Assembly (NCBI GenBank): GCA_964517495.1
Contig: CAZFER010000131.1
Span: forward strand, 1 to 8,027
Length of the DNA: 8,027 bases
Source of the DNA: CAZFER01 sp964517495
GTDB lineage: Bacteria; Hinthialibacterota; Hinthialibacteria; Hinthialibacterales; Hinthialibacteraceae
Reading direction: 5' to 3'
Positions 1 to 6,700 of this stretch are shown one piece after another; within the stretch, counting starts at the first letter, position 1, and each line of letters starts with the position of its first letter. The translations under genes were made by a program, and so were the position numbers. The notes below the pieces were generated by a model. The model saw only the letters and a program-made list of their open reading frames with translations. It did not search any database and was not told the DNA's origin.

Positions 1-96
1 AGAAGGTTTAGTGATATGCAGAGTAAAAATATAAATGAACCAAAGGGCTGGCTCCCGGTTAGCGTTGATGAAATGGGACGTTCGGTAGTTCGGTAG
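1..96 (+). CDS. possible C-terminal end of a truncated gene (left edge)
   Basis: The frame beginning at base 1 stays open for 31 codons and ends at TAG 94-96. The other two forward frames close sooner. The residues (…NEPKGWLPVSVDEMGRSVVR) are of ordinary composition, but no family is recognisable from so short a tail. An ATG at 16-18 preceded by AGAAGG at 1-6 could instead start a 26-codon small ORF. The stop codon lies inside the first arm of the downstream REP-like hairpin, so repeat insertion may have created or moved the gene end. Coding status is uncertain because 31 open codons can occur by chance. Confidence 0.3.
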   Translation, partial: RRFSDMQSKNINEPKGWLPVSVDEMGRSVVR

Positions 97-136
97 GGTG
101 GGTTAAAAGCCGTGTTGTTTACGGCGTAACCCACCA
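92..136. repeat. REP-like palindromic hairpin, copy 1
   Basis: This is an imperfect palindrome. GGTGGGTTA at 97-105 pairs with TAACCCACC at 127-135, and GCCGT at 109-113 pairs with ACGGC at 121-125, leaving a loop at 114-120. The arm 92-110 is also the exact reverse complement of 236-254, and 124-136 is the exact reverse complement of 201-213. It and the second hairpin are therefore the same element in opposite orientations. The GGTGGGTTA/TAACCCACC core resembles dispersed extragenic palindromes found in many bacteria. No RAYT transposase gene is in the window. Confidence 0.75.
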
Positions 137-200
137 TTTTTTCTTCATTGTATCATTAAATTTTAATACCTCATATTATGTATATATACTCCATACGTTT

Positions 201-254
201 TGGTGGGTTACGCTTCATCCGCTTGGGCGGATTCCGCTTTTAACCCACCCTACC
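201..254. repeat. REP-like palindromic hairpin, copy 2 (inverted relative to copy 1)
   Basis: GGTGGGTTA at 202-210 pairs with TAACCCACC at 241-249. An inner stem ATCCGC 217-222 / GCGGAT 227-232 closes a four-base loop. The outer 19 bases (236-254) and the inner 13 bases (201-213) match copy 1 perfectly on the opposite strand. Together the two hairpins can fold separately or as one long cruciform over an AT-rich spacer (137-200). This arrangement resembles a BIME (paired REP sequences). Confidence 0.75.
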
Positions 255-261
255 AAACTTC

Positions 262-311
262 TAGCCGGTGTGTGTTGGGCCGATTGTGACGCACCGGCTG
301 GAAGCCGATGC
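262..311. repeat. GC-rich alternating hairpins, possible repeat remnant
   Basis: AGCCGGTG at 263-270 pairs with CACCGGCT at 292-299, extendable by two pairs including one G-T. The same right arm can alternatively pair with AGCCGATG at 303-310 across a three-base loop, with one mismatch. Two mutually exclusive stems sharing one arm may reflect a degraded dispersed repeat. The stretch 312-460 that follows shows only weak short palindromes (CCGGGT 315-320 / ACCCGG 333-338), and I see no convincing gene or promoter in it. Confidence 0.45.
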
Positions 312-460
312 TCCCCGGGTTTGTACCTTGCCACCCGGTTTGTGGGGGGAATCTTGATGTATGAAAATCCTGCATGAAAGGGACGTGAACCCCATAAACA
401 TATGGAAATTCACGATATAATAGGAGCATCAAATTTTGTAAGTGGTCAGCCGTTTGGAGT

Positions 461-565
461 ACCATTGCCCTCCCAAGACTGAGAGGGGCAAGGGGAGGGT
501 TGATAAGAATACGGTAAAAAATCCTTTAACCCCCTCCTAACCTCTCCCATTTCATTGGGGGAGGA
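461..565. repeat. palindromic C/G-tract element, copy 1
   Basis: The left half (461-503) matches 6524-6566 at 39 of 43 positions. The right half begins TTTAACCCCCTCC (525-537), complementary in outline to GGGGAGGGTTGA at the end of the left half. It closes with its own hairpin, CCTCTCCCA 541-549 / TGGGGGAGG 556-564 with one G-T pair. The whole unit reads as a dispersed, non-coding, MITE- or REP-like palindrome. It ends about 80 bases before the sulfatase-like gene. Confidence 0.7.
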
Positions 566-631
566 ATAGTGAGGCCGATTATAAGTATTCACTTCCATCC
601 ACTTCATATAGCTGACACGTTATTAAGTTTT

Positions 632-638
632 AAAAGGA
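632..638 (+). promoter_or_regulatory. ribosome binding site of the sulfatase-like gene
   Basis: AAAAGGA lies seven bases before the ATG at 646. This supports that start, which also gives a proper lipoprotein signal peptide. No convincing -35/-10 pair was found in 566-631. Confidence 0.6.
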
Positions 639-645
639 TTCACAC

Positions 646-2877
646 ATGAATAAATGGTTTAAAACTGGATTATGCTGGGGGATTCTGTTGGTTGTTATGG
701 CGTGCGGGCAGAATACTCCTACCGAAATTGATGTTGCCATCGAAAAGGAATATGACTTCATACTCCACCTGGATGACGCGGAGATTGAAGGGCTGCCCAA
801 AGGGGTTTTCCCTTCCTTCTATACCATCAACGATGATCCGCGCTGGTGTATTTATCAGCACCCCCGCAGCCGGATAACATACTCGGATGTTTATATCGGC
901 CAGAATGCCAAACTCATGTTTGGTTTTGGCATACGTGAGGAATGCTGGGACAAAGGCGGCGATGGGGTGAAATTCCGAATAAGCCTGGAAGCGAGTGGAG
1001 AAGAGGTGAACGGGGGAAAGAAGGTTCTCTTCGAAGAGTACATTAATCCCAAAGAGAACTTCGAAGATCGAAAATGGCACCAACGGGAACTGAACATTGC
1101 AGAGTATAAAAACCAGTCTGTATCCATCATTTACGAAACATTGCCGGGCAAGGATGATGCCGACAAAAACATCACCAACGATTGGGCGGTGTGGTCTAAT
1201 CCAATGCTTGTTTCTGATGGTAAACAGGATACCCATAAAAGCCACGATCGAACCAATATTGTTTTGCTGGTTGTCGATACACTGCGCGCTGATTATCTAA
1301 ACTGCTATGGCAAGGATTGGATCAAAACACCGAACATCGATCAAATCGCCAGGGATGGGGTTCTATTTGAAAAGGCTTACGCGCCCATGTCGACCACCGC
1401 GCCTTCGCATGCTTCCATATTTACCAGTCTATTTCCCTATCAGCATGGTGTTATCACAAATGAATATCACCTGGCGGAAAAGATTCCCCGGCTTACGGAC
1501 GTATTGATCGAAAGCGGTTATAAAACGGGAGCGGCGATTAGTGTGTTTCACCTGAATGATGTGCTCTCAGGCCTGGGGGATGGCTTTGATTTTTATGAGC
1601 AGGTTGATCCAGCGTGGAGTGGTGAACGGGGGATTTCTGACTTGGGGGTTTATACGCGGCCAGCATCAATCACCATGAGTGGGGCTATCGAATGGCTTGA
1701 TGAAGTGCATAATGATCCCTTCTTTTTATGGATTCATACCTACGACCCTCATATCCCTTATATGGGCGAAGGCGACTATCACAAAATGTATTATGAGGGA
1801 GACCCTAACGATCCATCCCACACCATGATGGAAGATGTGATGTTCAATAAGGGATGGGGGCCGGAGATCCTTTCCTGGTGCAGAGCTTGCCGGGATTTGG
1901 ACTATTACAAGCGCGAATATGCTGCTGAAATTAGCTATGTAGACAATCAAGTGGGGCGTTTGATCCAAAATCTGAAGCGGCTTGGCGTTTACGAAAACAC
2001 CTTGATCGTGTTGACCTCAGATCATGGCGAAAACCTGGGTGAGCATAACGTCTATTTTGATCACTGGTTTCTATATGAGACTGATTTGCATGTCCCGCTG
2101 ATTTATCATTATCCCAAGGAATTGCCCAAAAGTGTGAGGGTAAAGAATGATGTTTCGATCGTTGATATTGCCCCCACCATGCTGGATATCATTGGTGAAG
2201 CAATCCACCCCATCGCGCAAAATTGCTTTGAAGGATCATCTCTCAGGCCGTTTTGGACTGGACCCGCGGAGAATGATGGCATCGTGTATGCAGAGGGGTT
2301 GAATTATACGGAAGTGGCTGCCTGGGATGACCGTTACAAGGTAATTTGGGAACTGAAAAGCACTGAATATAACGCCCGTTTGCAGTTGTATGAAGACCGG
2401 GTGAAGATTTTCGACCGGGTGAATGATCCCAACGAGATCGATCCGATCGGAAGTTTTATGTGGGGGCGTTATCTTGATCCGCCAACCCAGTATAAAGAAG
2501 GCGAACACACACCTGCGTTTGTGAAGCAAGAGGCGCTTGAGGATGAGACCTTTTTGCCGCGTATTGTGGCGCTGCTGGAAATCCTGCGCAAAAAGGTGGT
2601 TCCCCCGCCGGTGACGGAAGTTATCAAGCAACTGGGGGATATTTCATCGATGACCGATGTTGAACTTAACAGCCTTCCTGTCAGTGATCCATCCTTTATC
2701 GAGGCACTGGAGGATTTGGGTTATACCGGAGGTGTGAAGCATGAGCAGCTCGATTCGCAAAAATCGGAGAAGGAAATAGACCTGCGGGCCAGGATTGAAA
2801 TAGCCAAAGAACGCGCCCAGATGATGAAAGTCCCCAGCGAAGAAGACCTGAAACGCCTGCTGACCGGTGAACTCTAA
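646..2877 (+). CDS. sulfatase-superfamily lipoprotein with substituted active site
   Basis: A 743-residue alkaline-phosphatase-superfamily protein, probably anchored to a membrane by lipid. Residues 1-20 form a lipoprotein signal ending VVMAC, with Cys20 as the likely lipidated residue. Residues about 30-190 look like a beta-sandwich domain (GGDGVKFRISLE; NDWAVWSNP). The sulfatase fold runs from about 203 to 520: NIVLLVVDTLRADYLNCYG gives Asp211 as a metal ligand with Thr212 in place of the usual second Asp; IHTYDPHIPY gives His369; TSDHGENLGEH gives Asp459/His460. The usual Cys/Ser-x-Pro-x-Arg formylglycine motif is Thr251-Ala-Pro-Ser-His255, so normal formylglycine-dependent sulfatase activity is doubtful. 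A phosphodiesterase, phosphotransferase or unknown hydrolase role is possible. The tail (about 640-743) holds ALEDLGYTGG, of a type common at the end of such homologues, then a charged helical end. A CxxC pair sits at 412/415. Substrate is unknown. Superfamily assignment is firm; reaction is not. Confidence 0.93.
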   Translation: MNKWFKTGLCWGILLVVMACGQNTPTEIDVAIEKEYDFILHLDDAEIEGLPKGVFPSFYTINDDPRWCIYQHPRSRITYSDVYIGQNAKLMFGFGIREECWDKGGDGVKFRISLEASGEEVNGGKKVLFEEYINPKENFEDRKWHQRELNIAEYKNQSVSIIYETLPGKDDADKNITNDWAVWSNPMLVSDGKQDTHKSHDRTNIVLLVVDTLRADYLNCYGKDWIKTPNIDQIARDGVLFEKAYAPMSTTAPSHASIFTSLFPYQHGVITNEYHLAEKIPRLTDVLIESGYKTGAAISVFHLNDVLSGLGDGFDFYEQVDPAWSGERGISDLGVYTRPASITMSGAIEWLDEVHNDPFFLWIHTYDPHIPYMGEGDYHKMYYEGDPNDPSHTMMEDVMFNKGWGPEILSWCRACRDLDYYKREYAAEISYVDNQVGRLIQNLKRLGVYENTLIVLTSDHGENLGEHNVYFDHWFLYETDLHVPLIYHYPKELPKSVRVKNDVSIVDIAPTMLDIIGEAIHPIAQNCFEGSSLRPFWTGPAENDGIVYAEGLNYTEVAAWDDRYKVIWELKSTEYNARLQLYEDRVKIFDRVNDPNEIDPIGSFMWGRYLDPPTQYKEGEHTPAFVKQEALEDETFLPRIVALLEILRKKVVPPPVTEVIKQLGDISSMTDVELNSLPVSDPSFIEALEDLGYTGGVKHEQLDSQKSEKEIDLRARIEIAKERAQMMKVPSEEDLKRLLTGEL

Positions 2878-2920
2878 AAAACACCTGTCAGCTTCTGAAA
2901 ATAGTGATATAAATATGTAA

Positions 2921-2952
2921 ATGGCCATGTCGATAATAAAAGGCATGGCCGT
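2921..2952 (+). terminator. hairpin between genes 1 and 2, weak terminator candidate
   Basis: GGCCATG at 2923-2929 pairs with CATGGCC at 2944-2950. Two more pairs (one G-T) extend the stem inward, leaving a ten-base AT-rich loop. It lies 44 bases after the sulfatase-like stop codon and just upstream of the next gene. The following bases (GTCTGTTTGC) are only weakly T-rich, so it is a poor intrinsic terminator. It could instead be an attenuating or mRNA-stabilising 5' leader structure. Confidence 0.35.
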
Positions 2953-2985
2953 CTGTTTGCGATCTTGAATGAAGGGTTGAAATTG

Positions 2986-5900
2986 TTGAAGAAACCGCTT
3001 TATCTGCTTATATTTCTGCATGTGTGCACTCTTTTGTCTTATTCGCAAAAAGCAATAGAAATCCCTTATCTGGATGAAAAACTACCCGCCATCATTGAAA
3101 CCAGTGAAAGTGGAACTCCGAACGATTTTTCCATTGAAACAAGCAGTTTCCAGGGAGTTGTGGCTCAAATTTGGGTGTATATTGAGATTGATCATCCCAG
3201 TCCAAGTGATTTGCAAATACTCTTCCTAAAGGAAGGCTCTTCACGGGTAATTGTTTTATATGATGGTCAATCTGATGGCAGTGATCCAAGCGGGTGGTAT
3301 GATGATGAAAAAGAACCGGCTAATGGATCACTCACAAGCTTTTCGGGATTGCCTTTACAAGGCAAGTGGACGTTACGAATTATCGATCCGTTTAGGGGAT
3401 CGGTGGGGCAGCTGTTTGACTATTCAATTCGAGTGGAGCCGGTATTATTTGCTGAGTTTGACCGTATCAATGATTGTGTAATCGATTGCACGCGAACCCT
3501 TCGATTAAACACAGACGGTTATGGCAGTTTTGGTGATCAACAAATAGGCACCCGGTTTGGTGGTTTATTCCATGCCATTCCCGAAGAAGCCGATGCGCAT
3601 CGAACCGTGTATCATTCCTCCCTTTATTTTGACGAGGCGGGAACATTTTTATCCTCACTTGATATGTTTCCCAGTGCTCGTTTGGAATCAATCGATTTAG
3701 TTCCTATCGGTGAAAATAAAACAAGCAGTGAATTTGAAATCGATGGCTATAATGTCACTCTCACCCAGGAACTAATACGAAGCGCCTCCAATGAATTGGT
3801 GTTAAAACAGCATTATCTTTTTGAAATGCCGGAAAATCTTTCGGAACCACCTGTTATTATTCGTTATTTCAACAGTCGAATGCGTTTCCCCATTAAGGAT
3901 GAATTGGGACGGAAGAAATATGTTACCTTGAAAGAGGATGAGACAGGAGAAAAGAATCCTGAACTCTATATTTATAATTATTTGGATAACACGGTATTTG
4001 ATGAATCGACTTACGTCGGTATTAGTTACCATTCATTTGATATGGATTTGATCGGAATGCTATCGACCGAATGGCGTGAGAATGTTAATCGAGGGAAAAC
4101 CTTTCCAGAAAAGATCATGGATTTTGGTGAGGGGGTTTTTAACCCTGATAATGTTGAACCGGTGTGGAATGATAGGGATGGGGATGGGGTGACTGATCCG
4201 GGGTTGGGATTTGATGTGGCGCTGGCGATGGGATTTAAGCTAAAAGATCACAAGTTGAATGATAACACCTTTGAGTATACAGCGATTACAAAGTGGGGAT
4301 ATGGCAGCCCGTATGTGAAACTTCATGATGGAACACCCACGCCAACGCCCTCTCCAACGATGACGCCCACTGTGGCTCCGTCAGCAACGGCCATTCCTTC
4401 TCCCACGCCGACGGTGACGCCAACGCAGGAGGTTTTGCCCACATTTACATCAACACCCAGTCCAACACCGACTCCGAGGCAAAATACCGCGACGCCAAGT
4501 TTTTCGCCTACATCAACGCCTACACCAAAACCACGTGCCACTCAAACACCAACCTCGACTGCCTTACCTGTTCCGGCGTTTCCATTCCTAAGACAATTGC
4601 CTGATATACGGCTTTTATCGGGTGAATCTAATGAAGTCGTTTTGGATTTGGATGATTACGTTTATGATCCTGATACGCCAAAAGATGAACTTGGCTGGCA
4701 ATTGCCTTTATGGGCTAACCGATTACATATTGATGAGCACCATCAATTGATAAGCCGTGGTTTTGATCGACCGGGAATCCATGGTCCGTTTAAGATAACA
4801 TTAAAGGATGGTGTCTATACGGTTTCAGATGATATTGTGGTTAAAGTCTCTTCCTTTCGGCTTCAGTCCAGTAACCCCTTGCCGCCTATTGTGTTTAATG
4901 AGGGGGAAACGGTTTATCACAGCCCTTATCGATTGAATGATCTTTTGGTGGAAAGCAATGTTGAGGATCTTTACCTGGAGTGGTTTGTATTACGGCCCTG
5001 GCCGGATGGGATTGTGGATATTATCGTGCATCCTCAGTCTGATTTCACGGTGGTGACAGATGGGACAATTACAGATGAGATTGATTCTTTACAGTGGATT
5101 GCCAAGCGGGTAAAAGCGCGGCCAACGCCTTCACCCACGAATGAACCCACTTCGACGGCGACGTATACGATAACGCCAACACCACTGCCTACATCGACAC
5201 CGACTGGTACGAATACACCGACAGTCACACCCCATGCAACCAATACCGTAATGCCGTCATTCACTCCAACGGCGACGCCTACTCCGACGTATACGGTGCA
5301 GCCGACGGTTACCCCCACATTTACGGCGACTCGAACGCCGTCCAGGACACCAACGCGAACGCCAACGCAGGCGCCAGCGGTGAATTGCAGTGACAACTTT
5401 GAATTCAGGATTGCCGATTCGATTTCAACCTTCGCCGAGCCAGTACAAATGGTGCGTGATGCAAATGGGGATTTAATTGTGGTGCATTATAATGATGGCT
5501 TGCTGGCCCGTTATCGCATCCAAAATGGAAGCATACAGTCTGACAATGCAGCCGATGTGGGCTTTGGGGCGGTTGATGCCGCGCTGGGTGATGTCGATGA
5601 AGATGGGCAGATGGATATCTTTGTGCTGAATCCATTCGATGAGAACCTGATTTTGATCAATGGTAACGACTTCAGTCGAATGTCTGTTTTGGATTTGTTT
5701 GAAGAGAACATCCCCAATATTTTTGATATTGAGAAAGGTGTGCGATTGCAAGCCCTCACGGCGGGTGACCTCGATGGTGATGCCATCGCTGAATGTGTGG
5801 TACGTCTGCGGGATGAATTGCTGGTAGTGAAATGGGATCATGGCCAGCTGGAAGTTGCGCAGCGCATCGAGATCGATGGCTCAACACGCTTTATAAAAGG

Positions 5901-6477
5901 CGAAGATCTCAACCAGGATGGCCAACTCGATATACTGCTAACCGCCCGGACCACAGGCGAACGGATTCAAATTTATACCTATCAAAACGAGGCACTTGAG
6001 CGGGTCAATGAATTGGCCACCGATCAGGAATTCACCGGCAATTATGCTCGCGAGATTGTCTTCCATGATTGGAATGGTGATGGCCTTGTCGATCTTGGGG
6101 TGTTGTTATTCAGCGGGGAATCCCGATTGCTGGAAGGGCAGAGTGATTTTCGATATGGCCGGTTGGTGGATGTGAATCCGATCGTGACCGGGATTGTCGA
6201 TGCGGTTGATTTCGCTGATTTCGATGGTGATGGGCTTAGGGATTACGCCATTTTACAACGTAATCAGCACGGTCTGGTATTCAACCTGGCCTGCGGTGAG
6301 CAGCCTTTAAATTACACACATTCCATTCAATTGGTGCTCAGTTCATTCGCGCCCAAAATCGAGAGTTACGATTGGGAGATATTGGATTGGGATGGGGATG
6401 GCGATTTGGATATATTGGTTAGCCGAAGTTTTGCGAATGATATTATGGTGATAGAGAATGTTAGTGGGGAGATATGA
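2986..6477 (+). CDS. secreted multi-domain protein: P-domain, Thr/Pro linkers, Ca-binding propeller
   Basis: Exported modular protein of 1163 residues, numbered from TTG 2986. No in-frame ATG precedes the signal peptide. TTG codons at 2965, 2977, 2983 and 2986 compete. GAAGGG at 2971-2976 and a start reading MKKPLYLLIFL favour 2983 or 2986. Residues 1-20 are a Sec signal. Residues 22-153 match a proprotein-convertase P-domain (IDHPSPSDLQILFL, then SGLPLQGKWTLRIID). Residues 154-444 are an unrecognised beta-rich region with Cys164/Cys168, closing with a calcium-loop motif DRDGDGVTD (396-404). Thr/Pro-rich linkers (about 449-527 and 712-797) flank an Ig/cadherin-like module (534-710; DLDDYVYDPDTP). 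Residues 798-1163 form an FG-GAP/VCBS beta-propeller with Asp-rich loops near 869, 928, 974, 1028, 1078 and 1134, plus a degenerate one at 825. No protease domain, membrane anchor or sorting tail is visible. Adhesion or polymer binding is inferred; partner and function are unknown. Confidence 0.9.
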   Translation: MKKPLYLLIFLHVCTLLSYSQKAIEIPYLDEKLPAIIETSESGTPNDFSIETSSFQGVVAQIWVYIEIDHPSPSDLQILFLKEGSSRVIVLYDGQSDGSDPSGWYDDEKEPANGSLTSFSGLPLQGKWTLRIIDPFRGSVGQLFDYSIRVEPVLFAEFDRINDCVIDCTRTLRLNTDGYGSFGDQQIGTRFGGLFHAIPEEADAHRTVYHSSLYFDEAGTFLSSLDMFPSARLESIDLVPIGENKTSSEFEIDGYNVTLTQELIRSASNELVLKQHYLFEMPENLSEPPVIIRYFNSRMRFPIKDELGRKKYVTLKEDETGEKNPELYIYNYLDNTVFDESTYVGISYHSFDMDLIGMLSTEWRENVNRGKTFPEKIMDFGEGVFNPDNVEPVWNDRDGDGVTDPGLGFDVALAMGFKLKDHKLNDNTFEYTAITKWGYGSPYVKLHDGTPTPTPSPTMTPTVAPSATAIPSPTPTVTPTQEVLPTFTSTPSPTPTPRQNTATPSFSPTSTPTPKPRATQTPTSTALPVPAFPFLRQLPDIRLLSGESNEVVLDLDDYVYDPDTPKDELGWQLPLWANRLHIDEHHQLISRGFDRPGIHGPFKITLKDGVYTVSDDIVVKVSSFRLQSSNPLPPIVFNEGETVYHSPYRLNDLLVESNVEDLYLEWFVLRPWPDGIVDIIVHPQSDFTVVTDGTITDEIDSLQWIAKRVKARPTPSPTNEPTSTATYTITPTPLPTSTPTGTNTPTVTPHATNTVMPSFTPTATPTPTYTVQPTVTPTFTATRTPSRTPTRTPTQAPAVNCSDNFEFRIADSISTFAEPVQMVRDANGDLIVVHYNDGLLARYRIQNGSIQSDNAADVGFGAVDAALGDVDEDGQMDIFVLNPFDENLILINGNDFSRMSVLDLFEENIPNIFDIEKGVRLQALTAGDLDGDAIAECVVRLRDELLVVKWDHGQLEVAQRIEIDGSTRFIKGEDLNQDGQLDILLTARTTGERIQIYTYQNEALERVNELATDQEFTGNYAREIVFHDWNGDGLVDLGVLLFSGESRLLEGQSDFRYGRLVDVNPIVTGIVDAVDFADFDGDGLRDYAILQRNQHGLVFNLACGEQPLNYTHSIQLVLSSFAPKIESYDWEILDWDGDGDLDILVSRSFANDIMVIENVSGEI
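4330..4566 (+). repeat. Thr/Pro-rich linker 1 (coding, degenerate repeat)
   Basis: This in-frame stretch of about 79 codons is dominated by Thr, Pro and Ser in TPTP/SPTP patterns. Thr and Pro codons vary (ACG, ACA, ACT, ACC; CCA, CCC, CCG, CCT), so it is not a clean DNA microsatellite. It joins the calcium-loop end of the N-terminal half to the Ig/cadherin-like module and is probably an extended, possibly glycosylated spacer. Confidence 0.85.
5119..5376 (+). repeat. Thr/Pro-rich linker 2 (coding, degenerate repeat)
   Basis: A second in-frame Thr/Pro/Ser-rich segment of about 86 codons links the Ig/cadherin-like module to the propeller. It contains more Ala, Asn and Tyr (TATYTITPTP, ATPTPTYTVQP) and ends in an Arg-bearing stretch (RTPSRTPTRTPTQAP). 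It is similar in kind but not in exact sequence to linker 1. This argues for selection on composition rather than recent duplication. Confidence 0.85.
5377..6474 (+). other. FG-GAP/VCBS beta-propeller domain of the modular protein
   Basis: Asp-rich calcium loops recur every 44-59 residues: DVDEDGQMD, DLDGDAIAE, DLNQDGQLD, DWNGDGLVD, DFDGDGLRD and DWDGDGDLD. A weaker DANGDLIVV precedes them. Seven units fit a seven-bladed, integrin-alpha-like propeller, each loop preceding a hydrophobic strand (DIFVL, DILLT, DYAIL, DILVS). The second loop is degenerate, ending in Glu with no Gly after the third Asp. Cys801 and Cys1103 lie near opposite ends and could form a disulfide, which is inference only. 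Confidence 0.85.
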
Positions 6478-6523
6478 GCAAAATATAATACTCTGGGATA
6501 TTATGAAGAGTATAGAAATGATA

Positions 6524-6655
6524 ACCATTCCCCTCCCAAGCCTGGGAGGGGCTAGGGGAGGGTTGAAGAATAGCGGCAGTAATGAGGTTATTCGTAAACT
6601 GAGAGGTATAGCCAATCAACCCCCTCTGTATCTCCCCCAGGCTTGGGGGAAAAAT
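6524..6655. repeat. palindromic C/G-tract element, copy 2
   Basis: The left half begins with a perfect nine-pair hairpin (CCCCTCCCA 6530-6538 / TGGGAGGGG 6543-6551), followed by AGGGGAGGGTTGA. The right half starts TCAACCCCCTC (6616-6626), complementary in outline to that sequence. It ends in a seven-pair hairpin, TCCCCCA 6633-6639 / TGGGGGA 6644-6650. The left half is 39/43 identical to 461-503. The central spacer (6567-6615) is longer than, and unrelated to, that of copy 1. It fills most of the gap between the modular protein and the last gene. Confidence 0.75.
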
Positions 6656-6690
6656 GGATAGCCGAAAATTGGAAAATATTCACCACACGT

Positions 6691-6694
6691 GGAG
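6691..6694 (+). promoter_or_regulatory. ribosome binding site deciding the start of the last gene
   Basis: GGAG lies six bases before ATG 6701. This favours that ATG over an in-frame GTG at 6689, which would add four residues and destroy the spacing. Confidence 0.6.
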
Positions 6695-6700
6695 CATAAA

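Noticed and set aside
250..465. 71-codon reverse-strand ORF in the left intergenic region
   Set aside because: It runs through the hairpin element at 262-311, has repeat-derived peptide content (GSIGFQPV) and no clear domain; most likely spurious.
566..631. Sigma-70 promoter before the sulfatase-like gene
   Set aside because: TTCACT at 588 and TATAGC at 607 are weak matches with only 13 bases between them; not convincing.
670..1245. 191-codon reverse-strand ORF opposite the sulfatase-like gene
   Set aside because: It is antisense to a well-supported gene with a lipoprotein signal and conserved motifs, and its product resembles no family.
646..2877. Naming the first gene as a standard arylsulfatase (atsA or similar)
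   Set aside because: The formylglycine Cys and the motif Arg are both replaced, so a specific sulfatase name is not supported.
4323..4541. Reverse-strand ORF rich in Gly-Val
   Set aside because: It is the antisense reading of Thr/Pro linker 1; the Gly-Val pattern follows directly from reversed Thr-Pro codons.
4330..5376. CRISPR-like or microsatellite array
   Set aside because: Repetition is at the protein level only; codons vary, spacing is irregular and the reading frame is intact.
5034..5396. 120-codon reverse-strand Gly-Val-rich ORF
   Set aside because: It is antisense to Thr/Pro linker 2 for the same reason, inside a strongly supported forward gene.
6689..6700. GTG at 6689 as start of the last gene
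   Set aside because: It overlaps the GGAG ribosome-binding sequence used by ATG 6701 and adds four charged residues before the signal peptide with no site of its own.
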